A stretch of DNA of 34,497 bases, from NCBI GenBank assembly GCA_964530165.1, contig CAZGYE010000022.1, forward strand, positions 1-34,497, in the 5' to 3' direction. Shown piece by piece: positions 24,051-32,100 of this stretch. The translations under genes and the position numbers were made by a program. The first letter of the stretch is position 1; the number at the start of each line of letters is the position of its first letter. The notes below the pieces were generated by a model. The model saw only the letters and a list, made by a program, of their open reading frames with translations. It had not been told where the DNA came from and made no database searches. This DNA is from CAZGYE01 sp964530165. Its GTDB lineage: Bacteria; Planctomycetota; Planctomycetia; Planctomycetales; Planctomycetaceae.

Positions 24051-24794
24051 CTATTCTCGTATTACAGTGCCATCAATCGCTATATAACCTCCAATCCCTA
24101 ATTGTTGCACGTACCCTATATCATCGTGGTCGACGCCGGACATCAGAACAGATTCAATACTCTTCCCTTTCTTTGCCCAGTACAGACACCGCCTCAGCTG
24201 CCGCTCATAAGTCGTCTCCAATCGTTTCGGCACAGAATACAATCGGGTACTAACCCCACCGTCTCGCGACAGGACGCCAAACTGGGTGGTACTAAATCGT
24301 TCGAGTGAAAACCCATCTATTAGAGTGTACCGGCCGCTTATCTTGAAGAGCCTCTCGTAATCAAACAGCCTGATGATCTCCATGATGGCGATCAACATGG
24401 AACTTTCCGCAGCTCCTTTGTATAGGCCATCCCTCAGTCGGCACGAATAGTCATCTTCGTGAAAACAAACAAGCCAGTCAGCTGCCTCGGCGAGCTCGGC
24501 TTGTTCCGCTCGCGTTAGTTCCGAGTTCTCAAGCACAACAACCATACTACCGGGAGCTTTTTCTCGCACGCTCGAAATCGTTTGGAATGTCTGCCGAAGG
24601 CGTTCATCCCAAGCGAAAATACTACGGCAGCCGGTATAGCAAAGTGGCGCGTCCGTTACGTGGATCGTGGATGTAATCAAGAAAATGGGACGATTTATAT
24701 GCACGCCGACCTGGCCGGCTCGGTTGCTGCAACTGAACAATCGCCGAAGCGGTCGGCAAAGGACATCATAAATGTCGTCAACCGTCGCCATCAT
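24051..24794 (-). CDS. Unknown polysaccharide-cluster protein with KISGRY motif
   Basis: This 247-residue soluble protein has no assignable function. A first strand IFLITSTIHVTD at about 37-48 leads to RLRQTFQTISSVREKAPGS and VVVLENSELT (86-94). These together look like the nucleotide-binding start of a GT-A-like fold, with the acidic VCFHEDD segment at 109-115. FKISGRYTL at 150-158 is a motif remembered from uncharacterised proteins in capsule and lipopolysaccharide loci. The start is ATG 24794, abutting the GT-D stop. The gene is less GC-rich than the operon average (28 of 60 bases at 24301). A glycosyltransferase is the best guess, held weakly. Confidence 0.6.
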   Translation of the reverse strand: MMATVDDIYDVLCRPLRRLFSCSNRAGQVGVHINRPIFLITSTIHVTDAPLCYTGCRSIFAWDERLRQTFQTISSVREKAPGSMVVVLENSELTRAEQAELAEAADWLVCFHEDDYSCRLRDGLYKGAAESSMLIAIMEIIRLFDYERLFKISGRYTLIDGFSLERFSTTQFGVLSRDGGVSTRLYSVPKRLETTYERQLRRCLYWAKKGKSIESVLMSGVDHDDIGYVQQLGIGGYIAIDGTVIRE

Positions 24795-25733
24795 TCATGG
24801 AGTGGCCGTGGTTTGGCCAATTGTCGAGGGTTGAGATCTGCCATTGTGGGAGGAGTTCGAGACTGCGTCCAATAGGCGCTGCCAGTGGACTGCGGGCACG
24901 GCTAGTACCTCCATCCAAGCACGCGTCTGTTCTCCGCACAGGGCGTCCAACAGACTGCCAAAGTCAAAGTAGAACACGGAGCGCGTCTGATTTAGCATTC
25001 GTTTTTGTAATACTCGGCCCGTGCAGCCGGTGGCGACTACCACAACTTGAAAATGCTTTCCACGGCGGCGGATTTCCTGAAGGAGCTGTCCCTCGATGCG
25101 GTCCAACTCCTGGTAGGCGCAGCGGCTTGGGGTAGGAACATGAGGGGTATCTCCGAAGAGAGCGCGCAAGACGTGCGGCGATGCGTTTTCGTTTCCAACG
25201 AAGATCGGATTCGTCGCTTTGAGTTCCGTGAGGAAACGTTGCGCAAGACTGGGCTCGAAAACGGACAAATAGGCTAGGGCGACGTGCGAATAAATGTGGT
25301 CACCGATGAAGTATTCGAAACACTTGGCCAATTCAGCGGTTGCCCAGTCGTCGTTAGAGAGGAACGCGCCGTCTACCATTCCGGGACACATGCCGAACTT
25401 GTTGGAGTGCAATGGTAGGCATTTCAGAATTCCGGGGCCAGCGAGACGGAAGGCCTCTCGCATCTCGAGTTGAAGGTGTGGGTGAGGTGTTTGCATCATG
25501 TCGGGCTGGCCATGCAAGAGGCAAATATCGCCATCGCCAAAGCGGAGATACGCGCCTGGCTGGCGGTGCTTCATGGCGGCTCGAACTGCCGCAAGTGTTG
25601 TTTGGGGCGATTGGACGCGAATACAATTCGGAAAGGTGTTCCATCCACGGCGCGGTCGCCAGCGCCGGAGTCGTGTCAAGCAGGCTTGTAAGGGGGGGTG
25701 TAGAAGGTGTGGAAGCCGTGCGTGGACGGTCAA
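24795..25733 (-). CDS. GT-D fold glycosyltransferase (DUF1792-like)
   Basis: This 312-residue protein carries AYLRFGDGDICLL at about residues 61-73. This is the signature of the GT-D family, whose usual RFGDGE supplies a metal- or nucleotide-binding acid pair; here the last residue is Asp. Later segments GDHIYSHVALAYLSVF, NPIFVGNENA and FQVVVVATGCTGRVLQKRML fit the Rossmann-like remainder. The start is a TTG at 25733 that overlaps the wzt stop as TTGA. The first in-frame ATG would begin only 10 residues before the motif and lose a conserved-looking segment. GT-D enzymes extend glycan chains, for example on glycoproteins. Confidence 0.75.
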   Translation of the reverse strand: MTVHARLPHLLHPPLQACLTRLRRWRPRRGWNTFPNCIRVQSPQTTLAAVRAAMKHRQPGAYLRFGDGDICLLHGQPDMMQTPHPHLQLEMREAFRLAGPGILKCLPLHSNKFGMCPGMVDGAFLSNDDWATAELAKCFEYFIGDHIYSHVALAYLSVFEPSLAQRFLTELKATNPIFVGNENASPHVLRALFGDTPHVPTPSRCAYQELDRIEGQLLQEIRRRGKHFQVVVVATGCTGRVLQKRMLNQTRSVFYFDFGSLLDALCGEQTRAWMEVLAVPAVHWQRLLDAVSNSSHNGRSQPSTIGQTTATP

Positions 25734-27082
25734 GCTGAATTCCTTTCGAGTGCTGCGGGAGTAAACGACGTTGCGGAATTGGGGCGATACCAGCGGTGAG
25801 GTAAGAAGAAGGCGGCATCGAATGGGCCAGGATAATTGTACCCGGTCGAGAAAGGATCGCAGCTGACGACTTCGAAGGCAATCGCTGGATCAAGCTCATC
25901 AAGATTTTCGTAATGGGGTACATGTAGCACGAGACGAAAAGTGTAGGTGCCAGGTAATAATGTCAACGGTCCCAGGTTGCACAAAAGCGTTGAATCAGTT
26001 GGCTGGAACTGAACAGAGTCCATCGGAAATGAGGATCCAACTGCAATCTGCCTTCCGAATTGGTCATAGAGAAACCAAACTGCCGCGTAGTCCTTTGCAC
26101 AATCCTGGATACGAGGATGATCAACCGTAACGATAAGATTCAGGGTGTCGCCGTACGAGAAACGGTTGCACAAGTTACCTGTTTTGTCTCGGATCTCAAC
26201 TGCCGCAATTTTGGGAGCGGCGCGACCGTTGTGAGGCGGGCGCACTCGTACTGCGGGGTTGGGCATCGCTGACACGAGGAGGGCCGCCTGTAGCTGGTAT
26301 GCCTCGCAGAGTTTATAAGATGGACCAATCTGTTGGATTCTGCCGTGTTGCAACCAGATGACGCGGGAGCAGAGCTGGCGAATGTTAGGAAGGTTGTGGC
26401 TGACGAATACTACGGTCGACCCGCTTCTCTTGATTTCACGGATTCGGTTGAGGCACTTTCTAGTGAATTGAAGGTCGCCGACTGCCAGAACTTCGTCAAC
26501 AAGGAGAATCTCCGGCTCGAGATGCGCGGCGACGGCGAAAGCCAGCCGCATGTGCATGCCCGACGAGTAACGTTTGACAGGTGTGTCGAGAAATCGCTCG
26601 ACTTCGGCAAAGGCGACGATTTCGTCGAACTTCCCAGTGATCTCGGCCCGGGTCATGCCCAGGATGGCGCCGTTGAGATAGATGTTCTCGCGGCCGGTCA
26701 GTTCGGGATGGAAACCGGTGCCGACCTCCAGCAGCGAGCCGATGCGTCCGCGTATCTCAGCAAGGCCCGTGGTCGGTTCGGTGATGCGCGAGAGAATCTT
26801 CAGCAGCGTCGATTTGCCGGCGCCGTTGCGGCCGATGATGCCGATGACCTCGCCCTTGTTCACCTCGAACGATACGTCCCGCAGCGCCCAAAACGTGTCG
26901 GAGCGGCGGAGCCGGGAACCATTCGCGCCCTCGCCTCGCGCGTGCTGACCGAGCTTTTGGATGTGGCGCAGCGGTGCCGAGACCAGGCCGCCCAGCAGTT
27001 CGGAGAAGCGGTGGTAAGGCTCGCTCTGGCCGATGCGATATTGCTTTCCCAAGTTTTCGACGCGGATGGCAACGTCGCTCAT
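25730..27082 (-). CDS. wzt: Polysaccharide ABC exporter, ATP-binding subunit with C-terminal substrate-recognition domain
   Basis: This 450-residue ATPase powers export of a finished O-antigen-like chain across the inner membrane together with the permease at 27093. Walker A GRNGAGKS is at 84-91, the signature YSSGMHMRLAF from 172, Walker B EILLVDE at 191-197 and the switch SHN at 228-230. Residues of about 280-450 form an added beta-sandwich (IAAVEIRDKTGN, FSYGDTLNLIVTV, LLPGTYTFRLVL), as in Wzt proteins that read the chain terminus. ATG 27082 starts just before VAIRVENLGKQY. The gene half encoding the C-terminal domain (25,730 to about 26,400) is less GC-rich than the ATPase half. Confidence 0.93.
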   Translation of the reverse strand: MSDVAIRVENLGKQYRIGQSEPYHRFSELLGGLVSAPLRHIQKLGQHARGEGANGSRLRRSDTFWALRDVSFEVNKGEVIGIIGRNGAGKSTLLKILSRITEPTTGLAEIRGRIGSLLEVGTGFHPELTGRENIYLNGAILGMTRAEITGKFDEIVAFAEVERFLDTPVKRYSSGMHMRLAFAVAAHLEPEILLVDEVLAVGDLQFTRKCLNRIREIKRSGSTVVFVSHNLPNIRQLCSRVIWLQHGRIQQIGPSYKLCEAYQLQAALLVSAMPNPAVRVRPPHNGRAAPKIAAVEIRDKTGNLCNRFSYGDTLNLIVTVDHPRIQDCAKDYAAVWFLYDQFGRQIAVGSSFPMDSVQFQPTDSTLLCNLGPLTLLPGTYTFRLVLHVPHYENLDELDPAIAFEVVSCDPFSTGYNYPGPFDAAFFLPHRWYRPNSATSFTPAALERNSA

Positions 27083-27092
27083 CGAGAGAGTC

Positions 27093-27980
27093 CTAAATTC
27101 TGTCGGCAAAGAGGCGTTCCATGCGGCGGAAGTAGACCATGCCGCCCAGCAGCAGCGCCGTGACGGCAACGATCGAGACGAACATCGGCCCGATGGCCGG
27201 CTGGTGTCCGCCCAACAGCGCCCAGCGGAAACCGTCGAGGACGCCCACCATGGGATTGATGCTGTATAGGGAACGCCACTCAGGGGGAATGATAGCGGTC
27301 TCGAAAACCACCGGGCTGACGAAAAAGCCGACCTGAAGCAGGAACGGGACGGCGTACCGCAAGTCGCGGTAGATGGCGTTCAGTGCCGAGAGCCACAAAC
27401 TAACAGCCAACGCCGAGGCGACGGCCAAGAGCAAGAAGACGGGCAGCGTCAACAAGGCCCAACCGGGCGAGATGCCGCACCATGCCATCAGCCCGATGAG
27501 AATCACGAAGGCGATCGCAAAATCGACCAGTGCCGAGAATATCGGGGCGATGGGAATAATGATCCGCGGGAAGTACACCTTGGTGATTAAATCTCGGCTG
27601 CCGACGAGGCTCTCGCTGGATTGGCTGACCGAGGCGGCGAACAGTTGCCACGGCAACAGCGCGCAGTAAGTGGTGACTGCATACTGGACGGGGCCGCCTT
27701 CGCAGGGAAAGCGGCCGAGCAGTTTGAACAGCACCGTAAAGACGATCATCGTCGTCACGGGCTGGATGATCGCCCACGCCACTCCGATGAGCGTCTGCTT
27801 GTAGCGGACCTTAATGTCGCGCAGCGCCAGAATCCAAAGCAATTCGCGGTACCGCCACAGGTCCGCCAAATCGACGAGGTCCCAGCCCCGCCGCGGCCGG
27901 ATGAGCATGACCGGTTCGTTGGGCGCCGGCGGGCCGGACGAGGCGGCCGGAGCCGATGTGATGGCTGCCACGGTTTTCAT
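27093..27980 (-). CDS. wzm: Polysaccharide ABC exporter, membrane subunit
   Basis: This 295-residue ABC-2 type permease has a soluble N-terminus (about 55 residues, ending WRYRELLWILALRDIKVRYKQ), then about six hydrophobic helices. The first runs through GVAWAIIQPVTTMIVFTVLF and the last through SIVAVTALLLGGMVYFRRME. The family signature LRDIKVRYKQTLLG-like region is clear. ATG 27980 was preferred to TTG 28001 seven codons earlier. It is the first gene of the 12-gene operon and is separated from wzt by 10 bases. With a Wzt that has a C-terminal domain, the chain is probably capped before export. Confidence 0.93.
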   Translation of the reverse strand: MKTVAAITSAPAASSGPPAPNEPVMLIRPRRGWDLVDLADLWRYRELLWILALRDIKVRYKQTLIGVAWAIIQPVTTMIVFTVLFKLLGRFPCEGGPVQYAVTTYCALLPWQLFAASVSQSSESLVGSRDLITKVYFPRIIIPIAPIFSALVDFAIAFVILIGLMAWCGISPGWALLTLPVFLLLAVASALAVSLWLSALNAIYRDLRYAVPFLLQVGFFVSPVVFETAIIPPEWRSLYSINPMVGVLDGFRWALLGGHQPAIGPMFVSIVAVTALLLGGMVYFRRMERLFADRI

Positions 27981-28165
27981 CGTCAGTCTTCGAGCCCCCA
28001 AACGATGAACGCATCGACAAGTCTGAGTCGGCGAACTGCAACGTCAACGCTGTCTTCACCGGTTGCCGGGAGATGTCACATCCGTCCGCGCAATCGGACG
28101 AATTGAGCTTTACAGAGCAGACGAACGCCTCGGTCGGCCGATGCCGTCGCGAACTCGCGGCGGGA

Positions 28166-28194
28166 CTTATAGTCGGCCTCCGGGTTCGTGTCAA
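28166..28194 (-). promoter_or_regulatory. Strong sigma-70-type promoter for the polysaccharide operon
   Basis: On the minus strand, TTGACA (28194-28189, perfect -35 box) is followed by 17 bases and TATAAG (28171-28166, 5 of 6 matches). It lies 37 bases before the end of the zinc-ribbon gene's intergenic border and predicts a start near 28,159. The leader before the wzm ATG would be about 180 bases. Confidence 0.65.
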
Positions 28195-28230
28195 CCGGAA
28201 CCACACGAGCAAACGGAGCGACGGAGCGAT

Positions 28231-28533
28231 TCACTCCCTTTCACTTTTCGCTGCTTTGCCGAATGCGTGCCCACACTCGCAGACGAGCTTGCGGATGTGG
28301 ACGAGTGCCCGGCACTTTGGGCAGATTTTCTGCCAAGGTTTCGCGTCTGCGTCGCGGATCATCTTCTTTTTGAGCGACTTCGAAGGCGATTTGATTCGCT
28401 TCATGCGCTTCACATCTGCTTGCTGCATGGCGCACTGCGGATGGATGCCTGCCGCAGAATAGCTGACTTCTCCGCAGACAGGGCAATGGCTTCGAAACGG
28501 GGGCGCATACAGCGGCTGTGGCTTTCGACTCAT
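28231..28533 (-). CDS. Small basic zinc-ribbon protein
   Basis: This 100-residue protein has two cysteine clusters: CPVC at 17-20 with C34, and CPKC at 71-74 with C85 and C87 (CECGHAF), the spacing of zinc ribbons. The stretch between them (41-62) is highly basic (KRMKRIKSPSKSLKKKM), suiting nucleic-acid or ribosome contact. ATG 28533 has GGAG eight bases upstream; the very long open frame above it is non-coding shadow of the HEAT-repeat gene. GIHPQCAMQQAD after the first cluster looks like a conserved planctomycete small protein, but its function is unknown. Confidence 0.7.
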   Translation of the reverse strand: MSRKPQPLYAPPFRSHCPVCGEVSYSAAGIHPQCAMQQADVKRMKRIKSPSKSLKKKMIRDADAKPWQKICPKCRALVHIRKLVCECGHAFGKAAKSERE

Positions 28534-28659
28534 CGTCGTCTCCGCACGTCTGACAGCATTGCGCCCCGTGAATTGCCAGGGCTGCGTCGCCAAAAGAAGG
28601 GAGAGAAGTCGCAGCGACGGAACTCCCCCTTGGGCAGGTACTTCTGCGACGACCCTGGT

Positions 28660-28674
28660 ACAATCAGCGATTGT
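28660..28674. promoter_or_regulatory. Short dyad upstream of the zinc-ribbon gene
   Basis: ACAATC (28660-28665), AGC, and GATTGT (28669-28674) form a perfect inverted repeat 127 bases upstream of the zinc-ribbon start and 126 bases beyond the HEAT gene end. It may be an operator or a weak hairpin; nothing decides. Confidence 0.2.
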
Positions 28675-28799
28675 CGAAAAATTCAGTGTACCGCCCTGCC
28701 CTTGAAATGGCCAGGCACAAAACCCAGGACGAACTTCCCACTTCCGAACTGTACCGGGTGCTTGCCATTGATTGGTCTCCGTGCCGACGATACCGGCGA

Positions 28800-30773
28800 T
28801 CAATTCTTGTGAAGCTTCGCGCTGGCCCGGCCGAGCAGTGCCCTTGCACGTCTGGCCAGATCGTTGTCGCCCGTGGCCTGTGCGGCCTTTTTCATCGCGT
28901 CGGCCACTGCGGCCGGATGTGCGTTGACGATCTTCGCGGCGATCGCCACGGCCGCCTTGCTTGCCGCTTCCTTCAGGGCCGCGTCGTCCAGATGCTTCTG
29001 GACCAGCCTGAGCGCCGGCGGTGATGGGATGCGGGTGAGCGCGTCCAGTACGAGCCGCTTCTCTTCGGCGCGTTTGGCAACGGCCATCGCTTCTCGGCAC
29101 ATCGCAAGTCTTTGCTTCGCCGGAAGACCGAACTGCCGGATGATGCGGATGTAACCGCGCAGCGAACGAACCTGGAACTTGCCGTCTTGGGTCTTCGCCA
29201 ACTCGAGCAGCACGGGTGCGGCATCGGGGCTCATCCACCCGCCCAATACGCGTGTTGCCGCATCCTGCATGTCTTCGTTCGAGTCCTTGGCGGCGGCGGA
29301 GACGCTGTCGAGAGCCTTCGTCCCGCCGACAACGCCAAGCAGGTCCAGCAGGTCGCCTTTTGCCGAGTCCGGGGCGCTCGCCATGCGGTCAATCAGTTTC
29401 GCGGCGCAGGCGTCTCGGTCGGGCATACGCATGCTCGCCTTTGTGAGGGCCTCTTTCGCCGCCGCCGCGACGTCGGGCGTCTTGGGCGTGATGAGCCGAT
29501 CGATCAAGGCGGGCAGTCCGTCAAGACCGACGGTCAGGCCGAGTGCTCCGATCGCCGCCGCGCGGACCTGTTGGTCGTCGTCGTCGGACAGTTTCAACAG
29601 CGCTGGTATGGTGGAAGCGATGCTGCGCCGGCCCACCACGTCGATCACGACCAAGAGCCGTCGGCCCTCGCTCTCGGTCAGCGCCGCTGCCAGCGACGCA
29701 TCCACCTGTTGACGGGAGGGCATTTCGACCAGTGTGTTGCGAGCCGCCTCGGCAAGCTCGCCTTCGGCTTCGACGGCCGCTTCCAGCAGCACCGGAACTG
29801 CGGAAACCCGTCCGAGGCCGGCCAGCACGCGAACCGCCGCCAAACGGACCGCCGGCGAGGCGTTTTTCGCCGCTTCGAGCACGACGGGGTACGCCGCCTG
29901 ATCGCCGCGGGCGCCCAACACGTAAATCACCAGCGCCTGCCGGACGTTCTGGTGCGTTGGCTGCAGTTTGGGAAGCTCCTCGACCAGCGCTCGGGTCACG
30001 TCGCCGCCAGGCATTTTCTGGGCCATTGCGAGGGCCACGCGGAACACGGCTTTGTCCTTGGAGCGGAGGCTCTCGACCAACAGGGGCAAGCCGGCCGACC
30101 CGCGAGCACGAATGGCGCCGTGCAGCGCAGCGATCTGAATGTGTGCGGGCAAGTTGGCCTCTCGCAGGGCGTCGAACAGCGCTACGGCTTCGGTCTGCTT
30201 CTTCTGGTCCAGCAGCTTCTCGGCGATGGTGAGGCAGGCGTCGGCTACGGCGGGCCGCAAAGACGCCGGGCCGTCGAGTTGGCTGCGCAGAATTCTGACG
30301 GCCTGTGGCGTGGCGATCCGTCCCAGCGCCGAGGCAGCGGCTGCGGCGACCGCGGGATCGGAGTTGCCCAGCAGCCCTTTCAAGTCGTCCAGCGCTTTGG
30401 CGTCGCGTCGCACGCTGATGGAGTTGATCACGCCGACCAAGAGCTTTCCTTTGAGATTGCCCAGGGCGTTGCGGAGCGCATCGTCGACCGACGGGTCGGG
30501 GATCGGCTCCAGGCCATAGCGGGCGTAGTGGGCCAACTTTTCGTCCGCAAGCAACTTGGCCAGCACCGGGACGCAGTTCTTGGTGCCGATTACGGCCAAG
30601 CGCTGGCAGGCTTTCATCTTATTGAACAGCGGCGCGTCGGACTGTATGACGGCGATCAGTTGGGGTTCATCGCCCTCGGCCGGCGGCGCCTGTTGTGCTG
30701 GAAGCGACGTCGAAAGGACGGCGAGCAGACAAGCCGCCGCGATCACAGTCGCAAGAGATTTTCTGGAACGCAT
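28800..30773 (-). CDS. Secreted HEAT-repeat protein
   Basis: This 657-residue protein has a signal peptide (about 1-26, MRSRKSLATVIAAACLLAVLSTSLPAQ cleaved after Ala-Gln) and an array of HEAT-like helical repeats over nearly all of its length. Recurring units resemble D..V..AA..ALG.I, such as DPAVAAAAASALGRI, DQQVRAAAIGALGL and SPAVRLAAVRVLAGLG. No catalytic motif is visible, so a periplasmic scaffold or binding role is likely. ATG 30773 has AAGGAGAA upstream. It follows the Gfo/Idh/MocA gene by 52 bases and is probably cotranscribed; in planctomycetes HEAT-repeat proteins often accompany membrane-bound heme or sugar-oxidising proteins. Confidence 0.85.
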   Translation of the reverse strand: MRSRKSLATVIAAACLLAVLSTSLPAQQAPPAEGDEPQLIAVIQSDAPLFNKMKACQRLAVIGTKNCVPVLAKLLADEKLAHYARYGLEPIPDPSVDDALRNALGNLKGKLLVGVINSISVRRDAKALDDLKGLLGNSDPAVAAAAASALGRIATPQAVRILRSQLDGPASLRPAVADACLTIAEKLLDQKKQTEAVALFDALREANLPAHIQIAALHGAIRARGSAGLPLLVESLRSKDKAVFRVALAMAQKMPGGDVTRALVEELPKLQPTHQNVRQALVIYVLGARGDQAAYPVVLEAAKNASPAVRLAAVRVLAGLGRVSAVPVLLEAAVEAEGELAEAARNTLVEMPSRQQVDASLAAALTESEGRRLLVVIDVVGRRSIASTIPALLKLSDDDDQQVRAAAIGALGLTVGLDGLPALIDRLITPKTPDVAAAAKEALTKASMRMPDRDACAAKLIDRMASAPDSAKGDLLDLLGVVGGTKALDSVSAAAKDSNEDMQDAATRVLGGWMSPDAAPVLLELAKTQDGKFQVRSLRGYIRIIRQFGLPAKQRLAMCREAMAVAKRAEEKRLVLDALTRIPSPPALRLVQKHLDDAALKEAASKAAVAIAAKIVNAHPAAVADAMKKAAQATGDNDLARRARALLGRASAKLHKN

Positions 30774-30825
30774 GTTGGTATTCTCCTTCTTTGGAGATGC
30801 TGTATTTCGTGCTGATTGGTCGATC

Positions 30826-32100
30826 TCAAATCCGCCACGGCTCGCGCAGAGCCCGCGAGCGCATGCGGTTGGCGTCGTCGTCGCCGAACTCTTCCTTGAC
30901 CGGATCGAACGTCAACTTGCGGCCGAGCTGCCAGGCGATGTAGGCCGCGTGGCTGACGATGTGCGACCGGGCGGCGACGTCGGCGTTGCCGTTGGCCGGC
31001 TTGCGGGTCTTCACGCAGTCGAGGAAATTGCGGATGTGGGTGCTGGAATCGGTGCCCACCCGGTGAAAGACGGTCCGCTCGGTTCGCAAGGACTCGGGAT
31101 GAATCAGGAACTTCCCGCTGTCGCCCGTTTCGATCCAGCCCTTGTCTCCTTCGTACCGCGCGCTGCAGGTGCCCATGCCCATCCAGCCGTGACTGCGCAT
31201 CACCAGTTTCAGGCCGTCCGCGTAGGTGGCGATCACGCCGCCGCCGTCGGGCACGTACTCGACCGGCGTGGTGTCGTCTTTCTGAGCGGCCCACTGGCAA
31301 AGGTCGACCGTGTGCGCGCCCCACTCGAGGATCCCGCCGCCGTGAAAATCGAAGAAACCTCGCCAACGGCCGCGGACGTATTGCGAGTTGTACGGCCGCC
31401 ACGGACAGGGGCCCAGCCACATATCCCAGTCGACCACGTCCTTGGGCGGTTCGGGTTCGGCGGGGCGCCAAAGGTGGCTGGTGGCGGGATAGAGCGTGTT
31501 GGCATGCACTGTGTGGAGCTTGCCCAACTTGCCGCTGTGGGCCAGTTCAGCCGCGAAGATAAAGTTGCCGATACTCCGCCGCTGCGTGCCCGCCTGGTAG
31601 ATTCGGCCGTACTTGCGGTACGTGTCGGCCAGCGCCCGGCTCTCGACGATGGTCATCGAGCACGGCTTCTCGCAGTACACGTCTTTGCCCGCCTTGGCGG
31701 CCGTGATCGAGGCCATCGTGTGCCAGCGGTCACCGGTTGCGATGAGCATCGCATCGATGTCCGGCCGGGCCAGGATCTCGTGCAGGTTTCTGTACATGGC
31801 GCAGTCCTTGTTGCCGTATCGACTGTCAGCCATGTTCTTGATGGCCTCGCGCCGCTCCTTGCGGACGTCGCAGATGGCGACGAACTGCACGTCGGGATTG
31901 CCCATGAAGAAGCCGAGATCGTACGTCCCTCTGGGGCCGAGCCCGATCGCGCCCAGCACGATCCGCTCGCTCGGGGCCACGGCCCCGTTCTTGCCGAGCG
32001 CCGAACCCGGAACGATGTAGGGCGCCATCAGGACAGCGCCGGCTCGGGCGGCCCTCTGCAGTAGCTGCCGTCGATTTACCTTGACCGCTTTGTCCGACAT
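30826..32100 (-). CDS. Tat-exported Gfo/Idh/MocA-family oxidoreductase
   Basis: This 424-residue protein has a twin-arginine-type leader (VNRRQLLQRAARAGAVL at about 8-24), then a Rossmann domain with GLGPRG at 53-58 and the EKP motif at 144-146. The C-terminal domain contains GGGILEWGAHTVDLCQWA from about 254, holding the acid/base His and Asp, and many Trp residues near 209-249. It is longer than the cytosolic paralogue at 915 because of the leader and a WRPAEPEPPKDVVDWDMWLGP insertion typical of the exported planctomycete group. ATG 32100 follows AAGGAAAG. The substrate is unknown. A periplasmic enzyme of this type would hold its nucleotide cofactor tightly. Confidence 0.88.
   Translation of the reverse strand: MSDKAVKVNRRQLLQRAARAGAVLMAPYIVPGSALGKNGAVAPSERIVLGAIGLGPRGTYDLGFFMGNPDVQFVAICDVRKERREAIKNMADSRYGNKDCAMYRNLHEILARPDIDAMLIATGDRWHTMASITAAKAGKDVYCEKPCSMTIVESRALADTYRKYGRIYQAGTQRRSIGNFIFAAELAHSGKLGKLHTVHANTLYPATSHLWRPAEPEPPKDVVDWDMWLGPCPWRPYNSQYVRGRWRGFFDFHGGGILEWGAHTVDLCQWAAQKDDTTPVEYVPDGGGVIATYADGLKLVMRSHGWMGMGTCSARYEGDKGWIETGDSGKFLIHPESLRTERTVFHRVGTDSSTHIRNFLDCVKTRKPANGNADVAARSHIVSHAAYIAWQLGRKLTFDPVKEEFGDDDANRMRSRALREPWRI

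Noticed and set aside
29112..32064. Two long plus-strand frames of over 500 codons each
   Set aside because: They lie antisense to the HEAT-repeat and Gfo/Idh/MocA genes, which have clear family motifs and leader peptides.
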